Positions 1 through 11,785 of a DNA stretch of 64,000 bases are shown here, piece after piece (the stretch's first letter is position 1; the number at the start of each line of letters is the position of its first letter). Source of the stretch: Larus michahellis (lineage: Eukaryota; Chordata; Aves; Charadriiformes; Laridae); contig NC_133906.1 of assembly GCF_964199755.1 (NCBI RefSeq), positions 13,551,378 to 13,615,377 on the forward strand. Direction: 5' to 3'. The notes under the pieces are model-generated. The model was not told the DNA's origin and searched no databases. It was given only the letters and a program-made list of their open reading frames with translations. A program made the position numbers and the translations under genes.

Positions 1-535
1 GGCTGAACTCCAAGGGTTGAGCGGATAAGATGATCCTTTTTCTCTATCTAATCGCTCCTCTGGTGCGATAATTATCTCGGCATGAACACACGCTGGCTCC
101 TCCTCGCGCAGTTCAACACCCTGGTGGGCACAGCGGCCTCGGTGCTGCCGGGCTGGGGGAGACGGTCCATCCTCCGTCCTACACTGCTGACAAGGAGCGG
201 AGGTGGCATCGCCCTCCCCAGGGCAAATAACACATGTGGAATTAAAACACCTGCCTGCTGTCTTTTATGCAGCTTGCAGTCACCCTTTTCTCCTCAGGGG
301 CACAAAATCAGCTTGGCTTCATCAGTTCCAGCCACCTCCATCATCACCAACCTCACCGGAGCCCGCTGCATCCAGACATGCTACAGCATACATCGACAGA
401 GGAAGGATTTAAACCACAACGTAATACATTGATAAACACAGATGTAGGTGATAAGCAATAACTTCTGAATGTGCACTGAAAGCAGGTGGGTATGATAATG
501 AATCATCAGAAGCAAAGTTGTTATTATTATTAAAC

Positions 536-642
536 AAGAAGGCAGGGCTGGACCTGGAGTCCCTGCCCATGGCAGATGGGTTGGAACAAGGTGATCTTTA
601 ATGTCCCTTCCAATACAAGCCATTCTAGGATTCTATGATTCT
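536..642 (+). mobile_element. CR1 LINE 3' end
   Basis: Short, old, 5'-truncated CR1. Its 3' tail reads toward higher coordinates, with GATCTTTAATGTCCCTTCCAA and the terminal ATTCTATGATTCTAT octamer repeats. Confidence 0.8.
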
Positions 643-1136
643 ATAAGCCCCTTCCTTAGCGGCAGAGCCTGGCATGGCGAGCACCGAGCAGAAAGCAGTG
701 GCCACAGTGGCCACATTGGCAGGCGAAGCAGAGCTGCTCCGTGCCATGCCGCTGCTCCGGTGACATTAAATAGAGCCAGCAATGTAACCTTTCCACTCTA
801 CAGCCTGCCTGGGAGCCATTAGCTTTTATTGCCCTCTGGAAATCTTTAACTCTATATCCAAAAGCCTGTTGAAGGCAGGAGCAGGATAAATGGAGATTGA
901 TAAACCTCAGTTTTCTCCAGATTAAAACTAAATTCAGTTTTCAGACTTCTAGTGTATTCTCACTCTCAAAAGTGGAATTGTGTGGATGCCCTTCACCTAG
1001 CAGCTGCTTAATAATCCCTTATATATGCAAAAATCACAATTAGCATAAGGAGACACAGGGAGCCAGGTGCAGGTGCAGGTTGCCTGCAGGACCTGCCGGC
1101 AGCCACTGCGGGACGTGGGCTCCTGCGACAAACGTT

Positions 1137-1262
1137 CACAGAATCACAGAATGGTTCAGGTTGGAAGGGATCTTAGAGATCACCTAGTTCCAACCCCCTG
1201 CCCTGGGCAGGGACACCTCCCACTAGATTCCTGCAGCCCCTCGCTGGGCTTCGGTCCAGACA
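1137..1262 (-). mobile_element. CR1 LINE 3' end
   Basis: Inverse orientation: begins AGAATCACAGAATGGTTCAG, then the diagnostic TTGGAAGGGATCTTAGAGAT and CCCTGCCCTGGGCAGGGACA. Truncated to about 125 bp. Confidence 0.85.
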
Positions 1263-3267
1263 CGCAAGGATGGCTACGGCCAAATTAATTAAGGCATAAA
1301 TGACATCACATTAAAACCGATTCCACGCTTCTAGAAAGCAACATCAGGCCAGTTCAGTGCTTCCCATCAGTGGGCATCACCTGCATCAATAACGACCCCC
1401 GGGTAATTAGGGGGCTGTCCAAGCCCACGCGCTGGTGGCTGGCAGGACCACGGCGCCTGTCCCCCGGCCTGGGCAGTCCCCCAGCATCACGGCTCAGCAG
1501 GATACGGGCAGGGGGAAACCCAGGACCCGTGCAATCTTTCATTTCCAAGGCTCACAGCCCACGTTCCCCAGGAAGGAACACGCCATTTTTCAAGCCTACA
1601 GAAACGCTGCGGGACACGGGGGTTACCGTATTCCAGTAATCCTGCAGGCAAGTGCTTCAGGCGGACAGAATACAACTAATGCTTTTCAACGGTTATTATG
1701 GGAACGCCAGCAAAAAAAAAGTAGAGGTTTAAAGTTGGACACCTCCGGATTTCCCCGTTCTGCACCTTCCACCACCAGACGAGGCAAAGGCAAAAGCTGT
1801 TTCATCTGTGGAGCCAAGAGCAGCCAAAGCTGCTGCGTGGCACCGCGGCGACAGCAGACACCTCTGATTCACACCACGCTGCCTGGTGAGAATCTGGTAT
1901 TTGTGGCGATCCCTTTCCTGTAAAAGAGCGGCAGAACTGGTTTTGCAGCCCTTGGCTGGTGCTAACTTGCTGATGGAAAACAAAGTGCTTGTAAGGGAGA
2001 GTGAGCAAGCAAGTCAGTTTTATTCAGCTTAATCACTGGGTTAATTACTTGTACACCAGATGAACACCATCTAAGTTGTATAACTAGTGTAAAACCTCCT
2101 CAAGTAGGGTTCACTTCAAACAAGAGGCTCTCACCCATGAAACCATAGCCTTCCCTCCAGCAGCAGGGGACATCCATGCTCCTGACTGCTGGCAGAGGTA
2201 AAGAAAAGAGAAGAACCTGCCCTGAGGCTTTTTACCAGAACAACTGAGGTCAACAAGTCACACAAGGTGACTCCAGGGACACGTCTCAGCTGGGAGAGAC
2301 TTATTTGGGCTCTTAAACTTAGCAGCACAAGGAGAAGTTACGGGTGTGTTTTGCTAAGATAAATGCAAAGGCTCTATACGGCAAAGGGGACTGACCCAAA
2401 CTCCCCCAAAGTCACTGAGCACTTTTACCAGCAGCTTAATCTCCCCTCAGGCGAGGAAATCCCCCATTCCCCGCAGATTTGCCTCTCACAGCAAAGGAAA
2501 CAACTCTGAGCATTGTGATGAACAAAGGTATGGGCTCCTGATGGGGGAAAAGCAAAACAGGATCCGTATTGGGGGTTTACTGGGACATTGCACAGAGAAA
2601 ACCCTAAAGCAAATCGGCACAGACCCTGCACTGCTGCAGATGTCTCGGCTCTTTCCCCAGCGCACAGACTCCTCCGTGGCCACGTGAGAACGGCTGCACT
2701 GGAGGAGGAATGGATTATATATCGGTGGATTTGCGGGGATTGACGGGCTCCTTAGCAGAGTAATTTAATATGCTCATGAACGCAACTTCTATGCAGCAGA
2801 ACATTGACTGGGCAGCAAGATGGCGGTTGCAGGAGTTCTGCGTCATGATGAATCCATCTTGCAGCGGCGGCTGGATGGTATCTCTGTGAATGGAGCTTCC
2901 TTTTGTGGCCTCAGACACCAACCCCGCGGGAGGGGATGGCAGAGGACAAGCCCACAGAGGCAGGGATGGCTCCACTCCGATGGACCTCTGCAACCACTGC
3001 CTTGGCAGCCAGGGCCTGGCCAGTAACAGCAGAGTAACAAACTGGAGTCATTTTTATTAATCCACTGCAGAATGACTGCACGGTGAGCGTATCTGAGCTA
3101 GGGAGGGAAGAACTTCCTCATCCCTTCCTCAACCACAGCGTGCCAGCGAGGGCGAACAGCACTTGACATCTCCTTTGCCTGTTTCTTCAATCAAATCCAC
3201 CTGGATTTTCTCCACCAGACCTGGCCCATTGCTGCAAACCCCTCTGCTCCATCTCTCTTCTACAAAT

Positions 3268-3910
3268 CATAGAATCCTACAGTGGTTAGAGTTGGAAGGG
3301 ACCTTAAAGATCAACTTGTTCCACCCCCTGCCCTGGGCAGGGACACCTCCCACCACACCAGGTTGCTCCAAGCCCCGTCCAACCTGGCCTTGAACCCCTC
3401 CAGGGATGGGGCAGCCACAGCTTCTCTGGGCAACCTGGGCCAGGGGCTCTCTGCCCTCACAGCAAACAATTTCTTCCTGAGATCTCATCTAAATCTCCCC
3501 TCTTTCATTTTAAAACCGTTCCCCCTCATCCCATGGCTCCCCTCCCTGCTCCAGAGTCCCTCCCCAGCTCTCCTGGAGCCCCTTGAGGGACTGGAAGGGG
3601 CTCCAAGGTCTCCCCGGAGCCTTCTCTTCTCCAGGCTGAACCCCCCCAACTCTCTCAGCCTGTCCTCACAGCAGAGGGGCTCCAGCCCTCCCAGCATCTC
3701 CGGGGCCTCCTCTGGTCCCGCTCCAACAGCTCCGTGTCCTTCCTGTGCTGAGGATGCCAAAGCTGCCCGTAGTACTCCAGGTGCGGTCTCACAAGAGTGG
3801 AGCAGAAGGGTAGAATCCCCTCCCTCAACCCACTGATCACACTTCTTCTGATGCAGCCCAGAATGCGGGTGGCTAAACCCCCTTCCAGGTCTCCTCCCGT
3901 CTCCAGAGCT
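3268..3910 (-). mobile_element. CR1 LINE, 3' part with end of ORF2
   Basis: Starts with the inverted CR1 tail (ATCATAGAATCC...GTTGGAAGGGACC). On the minus strand it encodes the decayed C-terminus of the CR1 reverse transcriptase ORF (LVRPHLEYYGQLWHPQ, then [19 protein letters not shown]). 5'-truncated near 3910. Same subfamily as the copy at 44968-45535. Confidence 0.9.
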
Positions 3911-6900
3911 CTGCCTACATTCAGCATCCAGTGATTCCCCCGCAACGCTCTGTAGCAGCTATATTGAAAAGCCTGGAGCATTTTTTAAAAAAAATTACTG
4001 TATTTGCTTTTTTTTCTTTTTAAGCTATTGTAGCTGCACTGGCTCCAGCATGGGGCTGTGTTTGGCAGATGTCCATGGCTGCTGCGAAGCGATAAGCGTG
4101 GCTGCCACAGCAGCTCGCCTTCCCCCACAGCAGCTCGCAATGAGACAGGAAGGGGTGGGATGGGTGTCAGCTCGAGAACAAGCTGTGACAAACACGAGGC
4201 AGGAGACCGAAACTCCCGAGATGCTGAAAGGGCGACCGCAGACCTCCTGGCCCACGAGGGAAAAGGAGCCCTGCAGAGCTGCCCGGCACGCGTTATGGGT
4301 CCCAGATCCAAGCCCAGTTGTGTTTGCCGTGCCTTTCTACACCTTTCTCTCCAGCCATGCTGCAGCCGATGTAAAAGCTCTCTACTGTCATGCCGTAGAC
4401 CTCAACTTGACCTCCAGCCCTGGAGATGAGCTCAACGTGGGGGTGAAGCCAAGGGTTTCCGTTCCAGGGTCCCAGGACAACAAGGAGATGTGGCTCCCAC
4501 GCCGCAGCTTAAAGCCAGTGCTGGAACCTGACTTTGGCTTCCAGAGGGAAAAAATGGGCTGAAACAAAATGAAACCATGCCCAGACTTTCCAAACTGGGG
4601 CTGGCAGCTGGAGGCCCCAAGGGCGAGAAGGCCATTGTGGGCACACGCTTGGCAGGGGCTGAGGGAGGACAGCAGAGACTCCCTTGCGCCGGCCAGACAG
4701 CGTGACTACTGTGTACAGCAATTACTGGGATTAAATTAGAACAGAGAAATGTTCTGCTGAGGAAGAGTGATGACTACAAGCTGCGCTCCCAGCAGGCGAG
4801 AGAAAAGAAGATGAGGAAAATCAAGTGCAGAGAAGGGCAAAAAGACGGGCAGTAAACAACAGGCTCTTCCAAGTGCTCGAGGCAAAGCTCTGTCACAGGA
4901 TTTTGATCACAAACAGGTAAAACTGAAGTCAGTACATTCATTTCTTCCTGACAGCTCTGACAGGACCAGCAGCTCTCTGCCCTCATCCCGAGATCTTCCT
5001 CTAAGACCTGTCAGAGCTGCTGATCTTCTCCCAGGACCCCTCAGATCTGGAGGCTCTTCAGTGTGTCCAAGTCCCCCAAAGGCAACAAGTGTCGGGGTCT
5101 CCTCACTGACCTCCTCCCTCAAACCCTTCCTTCAGATGCAGATGTGGAGGCTACTCTGAAGAATCAGACGACGGTGGGTGTCTCCAAGGTCTGAGACCAC
5201 ATGGACTGCATGACCACGGGCGCTCCTTGGTTGCCCTTTGAGCATCTTCCAGTCTTCTCTGCCTCCTCACCCACATGCTTGTGCCCCCCTCACACCCTGC
5301 CCAGGCAGACGATAGCTGCTGCTCCCCTCGGTATTTCTGCATGAGCCATCAGCACCCGCAAAGAGAGCCTGAGACTGCCAGGCCCCTCATCTCTGGGGAA
5401 AACGGGCTCTGTGTCTGCTCTGCAGCTGTTTTAACCCACACCTCGCTCCAGGCACTCGGAGACTCCTTCCCATGGGAGCTGGCTCCGGTAATCACGCCAC
5501 CGGGGGAAGGAGAGAGAAGGCAGGAGGGAAGGGCGCGCTGCACTTGGTTCACATCGCTTTTTGAGCTTTGCTGATCTCGACTGCAGCTGTTTCTCATTCC
5601 TGCGGACAGATGACCGTGTTTGCCATCGGGGCAGCGTAAGAGAAGCATCATGGAGGTGGAAACTCGTGTCTTGAGTGGATGTTCTCCACTGCCCTGGCCG
5701 GGAGGGATGGCAGCCCAGAGGCCGGGACACCAGGGCAGCCCCTGGCAGCCACCGGCAAACCCCAGGATGTGCAGTAACTTGCAGAGACGCTGCAGGGGAA
5801 GGTGATCCCAGCAGAAAGATGGAGCCCAGCGAGCGATGCAGGGACCCGCACTGCTGCCCAGGACCACCCCAGGGCTCCCACCCTGCCTGCCAGGACCTGC
5901 TGCGGGGCAGCTCCTCCAGCCGGCACCCAGGGCCACCCGCGCTTCTCGTGGGTGCCACTGCCCTCTGCAGTCCCCAGAGGAACACGCAGCTCACACCCAC
6001 GCAGCCGGGACGTCCCTCCGGCGTCCTCCTCTCCTTCCAGCCTCACCTCACACTCGTTTCCCTAAGAAGTCCCAGCCCAGAAGATAATTAACCTGAAGAA
6101 ATGCATTTACCCGCAGTGGGACCATTGGACGCGGCGCTGGGGGGAAGCAAAGTCCCTGACCCCCCACCCCATGCATCGCCCCCACTGGGAACTCTCCACC
6201 CCAGCAGTGGTTCCTGCAGAAGGTGCCAAGGAATGGCCAAAAACCCCAGCAGAGAGCTCACTACCCGCACCAATCCCTCCACCCCTGTCTTTTGCAGGAA
6301 ACCTTCCCTCTTCCAGCCAGAGCCGAGAATGCAGCGAAACCCACCCCATGCATCCAAGAGCAGAGCTGTGACCACGCGCTGCCTTTGGTCACTTAGTTTG
6401 GGACATGACTGGCTCAACATGGATGTCTCCGTCTACACAAGCTGCTTTAGGCTGGGTTTAGAGTCAGTAGAGACTCAGCGGAGTGTAACACGCGGCTGGG
6501 GCTGAAAGCGGACGTGGGAGCAGTCGAGGTGAGGAGGTGGAGAGCAGCACCAGGAGGGAACACGCTGCGGAGGGACAACAGCTTTGGCAACTCATGTAAA
6601 GGTCCTTCTTGAAGCTTTCTGGACCGCTGAGACCTAGCTGGGTCCGATCAGGGCAGGACAGAGGGCTGCACGGTGACAGCGCAGAGGGAGCCGGCACATC
6701 TTCAGCCACCTGTGGAGATGCATGGCTCCAGAGGCAGGGAACCATCATCAGGACACCTCCAGCATCCCTCCGGCTGGCTGCTCAGGGAGGGGACAGTGGC
6801 TGGCAGCTCCCAGGGAGCCGCAGGGGATGGTGCTGGGTTCTCCCTTTTTCCAGGCATTGGGATCATGAGGTCTCAGCATCTCCTGGGCTCCCTGAGGCTT

Positions 6901-9900
6901 TGGGGAATGTGGCATCAGGCTGCTGCCCACCAGCCTTGCCCCGTCCTGCCCCGGCTCTGCCATGGGGGACACTGCCCCTGCACAATTCCTGCTCCTTCTG
7001 CCCAGGGCTGGTGGGCCCTCTGCAAACGAAACCCAATCCCTCCCACCAGCACATTCCCGCTCCGCACACTTGGCAAGCCTCACGGCTTTCTCCTCATCCT
7101 TCTGCTGCAAAGACACAATCCCTGCGGTGCAGCTGAGAGCGAGGACCATCCTCGGGAGCACCCCTCCGAACCCCCACGCTGCACAGGGAGACCAGAAGTC
7201 CCCAGGAAGTCCGCTAGCTGTGGGGGACCGGCGTTAGAGGTGTCCTGGGAAGCCTGGCAGGCTGCCAGCCAGGATGGACCTTGCTCTGAGCACGGTGGCC
7301 ATGCTGGTGTGCGAGCAGCTAGGGTTTGGGAATAAACATTTCTGCTTTGAAGGAAGGCTTTTTCGTAGTAAGCCAGTCAGATTATTACATCTAAAATCTA
7401 CACCTTCATGCAAAAAGTGGAAATTAGAGCCTCTTGGTCTGTGTGTGTATGGGCACAAGTGCTGAGCAGCGTTTGCTTTGTAGCAGCAAGTTAATCGAAA
7501 AAGCCGTCTGGTCTGCGGCTTGTTTGCGAAACGGAAAGCAGAAGATAAGAAAGGGCATGGGTGCCAAGGGCGCTGGCACCACCAGCTGCTTTCACCATGG
7601 CTGGAACAGGGACTAACATCGCCCCCGGCGCCCCCGCCACTGCACCCGCCACCCCCACCCCCAGCCCTGCATCCCCCACGCAATTTTAAAAGCTCTGATA
7701 ATATTGCTGTTATAAACACAATATAGGTAAGAAAGATGGTGAAGCTGGGCCGATTCCTGGGGGAGAAGTGGAAGAAGGATGTTCCCTGCCAGAACTGGAG
7801 ATTCACACATCCGCCACCGCCCCCCGATCCCAGCGCAGAGCCCTCAGGTCCCAGTACCATGCACTGGTGCCAATAATCAAGACCCGATAAGCTGAACAAG
7901 AGCGCGCGGGCCAAATTCATCCAAACTTTAGCTCTGTCAAAGCTTGTACAGTTTTACCAGCGATGAATTTGTATCTTTAGGTACAGAATCTTGAGTGCTC
8001 TGGGAGCAATGTCTCGATGGAGAAACACCACCACAACATCACAAACTCAGACTCCGAACACTGAAATCCCCCAACTCGCATCGTTACAAGACACTCAGGA
8101 ACACAAACGTGTCTCTGCTGTCGCTCAGCCATTCCCTGCCACAGATGAATGGTGCAGATGAACGGTGCTCACTTGCTGTACACTGTTTCTCCACGCTGCT
8201 GGAGCCCGGCATTCTCTACGTGCTGGTAAAACCCTGATCTGAGGACAGATCGCATCGTCTCACCAGCTCCACCGAGGTGCCCATTGCCAGAATATTCATT
8301 GCATAATGCCAGGGCTTGGCCTCACGGTCTCATTTCTTATGCCGAGACAGAGCAGTGACAATAACGCTGCCATTTTAGTGACTGACCTAAACCACATAAT
8401 TTTCACATGACATTGACAGGCACTTTACATACACAAAGCTCAGCTCTCTCTCAGCTCCGTGGCTGCTCCGAGAACTCGGCACTTCCAAAGTGCATCTCCC
8501 CGGCTGCTGCTCCCGCTGCACTGTCACCACCAGTCACGCTGGGACAGCGGGTCAGGCTCGGGAGACATACGCCGCCTCCAGCCGCAGCTCCCTCCATCCC
8601 CCCTCCTGGGCATCACAGACATGCCAGGGACAGGGATGTCGGAGCAACCTTAACTCTGCCACTGCCTGGAGCGTGCCTGTGACCCCGCTGTGGCTGTGTC
8701 AGTGCCAGCACGGTACCTGGGGCCAAGCACGTACCTGAGGTCAGCACACGCACTCGGTTTAAAAATAAGCCCCTGTGAGCACACGGTGACAGCCAGCGGT
8801 GGGAATGGTGGCTGAACACAGACTGCCTCTCCAAACACGGGAATGGGATTTTCTCCCCATTTCTGCTTGCCCCCACCGCCCTTTGCTGGGGCAGCAGAAG
8901 GATGCTACTTGCTCTTCATTAAGCTACAGCTGGGTGGGGGGAAAGGCAGGTCCTGCGCACAGCTGAGGAGGTGCTGAGGGCTCTGTTCTCAAGGGGAGAG
9001 CAGGCAGAGATCACAGCTCCTGCTGGAGGAACAGACGATTTCGTCTGCCAAAGGAAAGGGTGAAGCCTGGGGCGCTCGGCTCCCGCAGCGGCTGCCTGCA
9101 CGGGGACCCTGTCCCCAGGGGTCTCCATCCTCAGCAGCTCTTGGTCCAGTCTTGTCCAGCCCCAGCCTCACCCCCTTGTCCCAGCCCCCAGATCACACAG
9201 TTCCACTGCTCTCCTCTAAATCCACGTCTATTTTTCATCCTTTTCAGGTTCCTGACCTTGACCTATTCTTCCTGCTGTGGCACCACCAGCAGCTGTGTGT
9301 GCCACAGCTACAATTAATAAACTTGACCTGACATAGAACAGATGGAAATTAAGCTTTTATTTTATTATGATGTCTTTAAATCAGCTTATATTTAGGCAAC
9401 AGATCTTCACAAAATCCGTTCTCCCTTCCCAAATGCAAATTCCCTACTGGGAGCTGCTGGGCGGGCAGCGCTGCTCCAAGGAAAGGTCACCAGAACTACG
9501 GCCAGCTGAGAGACAAAGGTCAAGCCTTGGAATAAAATAAATAACCACAAAAATGAAAGCCAAGCTGAGGCGGACATCCAGGACAGAACATTTTCAGCTC
9601 AAGCAACTACAGTTATCAGAGTTCTAAGCAACTGGGAACTCGAAAACAGGAACTTGCCGTGGGATAAACCGAACCACCGGAGCGAGGGGCAGCAGTGCCC
9701 GGCTCCTCAACAGCCTGGGGGAACCTGCCGTCTCTGAGAGCACACGCACCAAAGAAAATTCCCAAATTATAATTGAAAAGTCAGCCTTTCAGAAGTGCCA
9801 GCTCCAGCAGGAGCTCCCAGCAGCCGGACAATCCGGCCCTTGGGGTGCAGGGGGACCACCGGGAGCAGACGGACGGAGGCGGCGGGGACGGGGGAAGCTT

Positions 9901-10232
9901 TATCACTGTCTTATTTGCCAAATACGCAATTATTTCACCCAAATTCGCACCTGCCCACAGCAGAGAAGAGCACCGAGGAGCCAAGAAGGGAACCGGAGGC
10001 AGCAGCTCCCCTCCATCCCCGGCAGCGAACCCTCCCCCGCCCCGGCACCCAGCCCCTGCGCGGAGGTACCTGTACATCCACATGCGCTGCCTCCCGCCGG
10101 GCTCAGCCCCGCTCCCCGGCCGCACGCAGCCCCTTCCCGGAGCATCCCGACCCTCCATTCCCCACCCCCCGCCCCCGGCTCCCCCCTCCCTGGAGCCCGC
10201 GGAGGATGCCCGGGGACCGGCGAGAGCAGGCG

Positions 10233-10238
10233 CTTACC
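10233..10238 (-). other. Minus-strand splice donor in CpG island
   Basis: Reads G|GTAAG within GCTGGAG|GTAAGCGC on the minus strand, close to the consensus AG|GTAAGT. It is the probable end of a noncoding first exon. The downstream exon was not identified. Confidence 0.45.
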
Positions 10239-10257
10239 TCCAGCTGCCGCGGGGCGA

Positions 10258-10410
10258 GCGGGGATGCTCCGGCGGGGGAGGATGCTCCGGGGTGGGTACC
10301 CCGGGGGGGATGCTCCGGCCAGGGATGCTCCAGGCGGGGTGCTCCGGAGGGGTTGCTCCGGCCGGGGATGCTCCCGGGGTGATGCCCCGGGGGGGATGCG
10401 GTGCCGGCCG
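10258..10410. repeat. GC-rich minisatellite (GGATGCTCCGG-type units)
   Basis: Imperfect tandem copies of GGGGATGCTCCGG-like units, about 13-20 bp apart, roughly seven to nine copies, with G-runs between them. Guanine-quadruplex formation is plausible. It would fall inside the proposed minus-strand first exon. Confidence 0.75.
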
Positions 10411-10450
10411 AACGCCCGCCGCCCCCGGCCCCGCTCCGCAGTGACACCGC

Positions 10451-10473
10451 GCTTCGCTTTCGCTTTCCCTTTC
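10451..10473 (-). promoter_or_regulatory. Tandem ISRE / IRF-binding hexamer array
   Basis: On the minus strand three consecutive GAAANN hexamers (GAAAGG, GAAAGC, GAAAGC) are followed by GAAGC, at exact 6-bp spacing. Two adjacent GAAANN units already satisfy the IRF element consensus; three to four is a strong site. It lies within the CpG island, upstream of the minus-strand donor at 10237. Confidence 0.7.
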
Positions 10474-11384
10474 CCTGCAAAGAAGGGGCGGCCCCGGCTG
10501 CCGGCCGCCCCCGGGAAGGGGCTTGAGGCGGGTCGGGGGGGGCGCTCGGCTCTCGCATCCCCAGGGGCTGGGCTGGGGGAGCCCGGGGGGATGAGGAACC
10601 TGAGCCGGGGCCAGGGGTACCCAAGGTCGGTGGGTAAAGCGACTCCTCGCTCACATATTACACGAATTTATTTCTTCCCGAGCTGCCTAAATGCGATGAT
10701 TCCCGTGACTCGCAGCACAGCGGGCAAAGAGGGACGTTAGCTCTCCACCAAAGAGCCCAGAGTCCCCGCAGGTGAGACAGAGCTGGCCCCCACCAGGTGA
10801 TTTCCCACGTGGGGCTTGAAGTAGAGGTGACTTCCTTCAAGGGAAAGCAGTCCCGTACCAAAAGAGAGCTCCTTCTGACCAGCCCCTCTCTGCAATCATA
10901 AGCAGGAGCTGTATGGACACTGGTAGCTTGGAAAAAACTCTCAGAGCCACAAGATTTCTGATGGCTGAGGACAATTAAAAAATAAGTCAAAAGGAAATTA
11001 AGTTGGTTCACCCCAGGGTCAAAGAACGCTCCAGGTGGTCGCAATTAAAACGCCTTGAGAAGCCTCAATTCCAGCAGGGAGTCAATAGAGAAAGAGCTTC
11101 CCCCCAGCAACACGGCCATGGGGAGAAGAGCTGGGGCTCTCACCAGCAATTAGCAATAACCACGCACCTCATCAGCTGCTCGGCTTTAGCCCTCCTGCAC
11201 GGCTGCAGCTCCAGGAGGGAACCTGCTGCTACAGGGAACGCACACTTAATGACTGCATGATATATAGCTATTTTCTTCAGGAATTTAATCAGTTGCCTGG
11301 TTTTCTTGGGTAATTTCCTGCTCATTGCTCTTATTATTTACCTTGCCTCAAAGTGAAGCTACTAGAGGAGCTAGCAGCAGGTAC

Positions 11385-11785
11385 AACTGCAGGGCAACAG
11401 AGCTGGTGAGGGGTCTGGAGCACAAGTCTTGTGAGGAGCGGCTGAGGGAGCTGGGGGTGTTCAGCCTGGAGAAAAGGAGGCCAAGGGGAGACCTTTTCGC
11501 TCTCTACAACTCCCAGAAAGGAGGGGGTAGCCTTTCTGGGCTCTTCTCCCAAGGAACAGGCGACAGGACAAGAGGGGAGGTTTAGGATGGATATTAGGAA
11601 AAATTTTTACACCGAAAGGGTTGTCAAGCATTGGAACAGGCTGCCCAGGGAAGGGGTTGAGGCACCATCCCTGCCGGGTAGACGTGGTGCTTAGAGATAC
11701 CGCTTAGTGATGGTTTTTGTCGGAGTTTGGTTGATGGTTGGACTCGGTATCTGAAAGGTCCCTTCCAGCCTAGGCAATTCTATGA
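11385..11785 (+). mobile_element. CR1 LINE 3' part
   Basis: Plus orientation: encodes [30 protein letters not shown] on the plus strand, then the 3' UTR (AACAGGCTGCCCAGGGAAGG) and tail GATTATTTT. Contains small deletions. Confidence 0.9.

Larger units (their letters stand above)
643..9779. other. Intergenic, no gene recognised
   Basis: Apart from the two CR1 copies at 1137 and 3268, I recognise no exon on either strand. Open frames here are short and GC-driven, with no family motif, and none shows paired splice sites. Moderately GC-rich between 4.0 and 9.2 kb. If the minus-strand CpG-island transcript is real, its later exons lie here or beyond position 1. Confidence 0.6.
9780..10660 (-). 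promoter_or_regulatory. CpG island, candidate promoter and first exon of a minus-strand transcript
   Basis: Isolated CpG-rich island about 8 kb beyond the SLC22A5 stop, surrounded by AT-rich intergenic DNA. On the minus strand a strong splice donor (GGAG|GTAAGCG, plus 10233-10238) lies some 200 bp downstream of an ISRE array (10452-10473), which is the geometry of a promoter plus short first exon ending at 10238. No convincing protein is encoded. In mammals a lncRNA (C5orf56/CARINH/IRF1-AS1) begins downstream of SLC22A5 on the same strand. That identity is inferred from position and the interferon element only. Confidence 0.5.

Noticed and set aside
9773-10654. Long frames on both strands in the 10-kb CpG island
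   Set aside because: Pro/Gly/Ala-rich, partly encoded by the minisatellite, with no domain. The minus-strand donor falls inside, so they are not treated as protein-coding.
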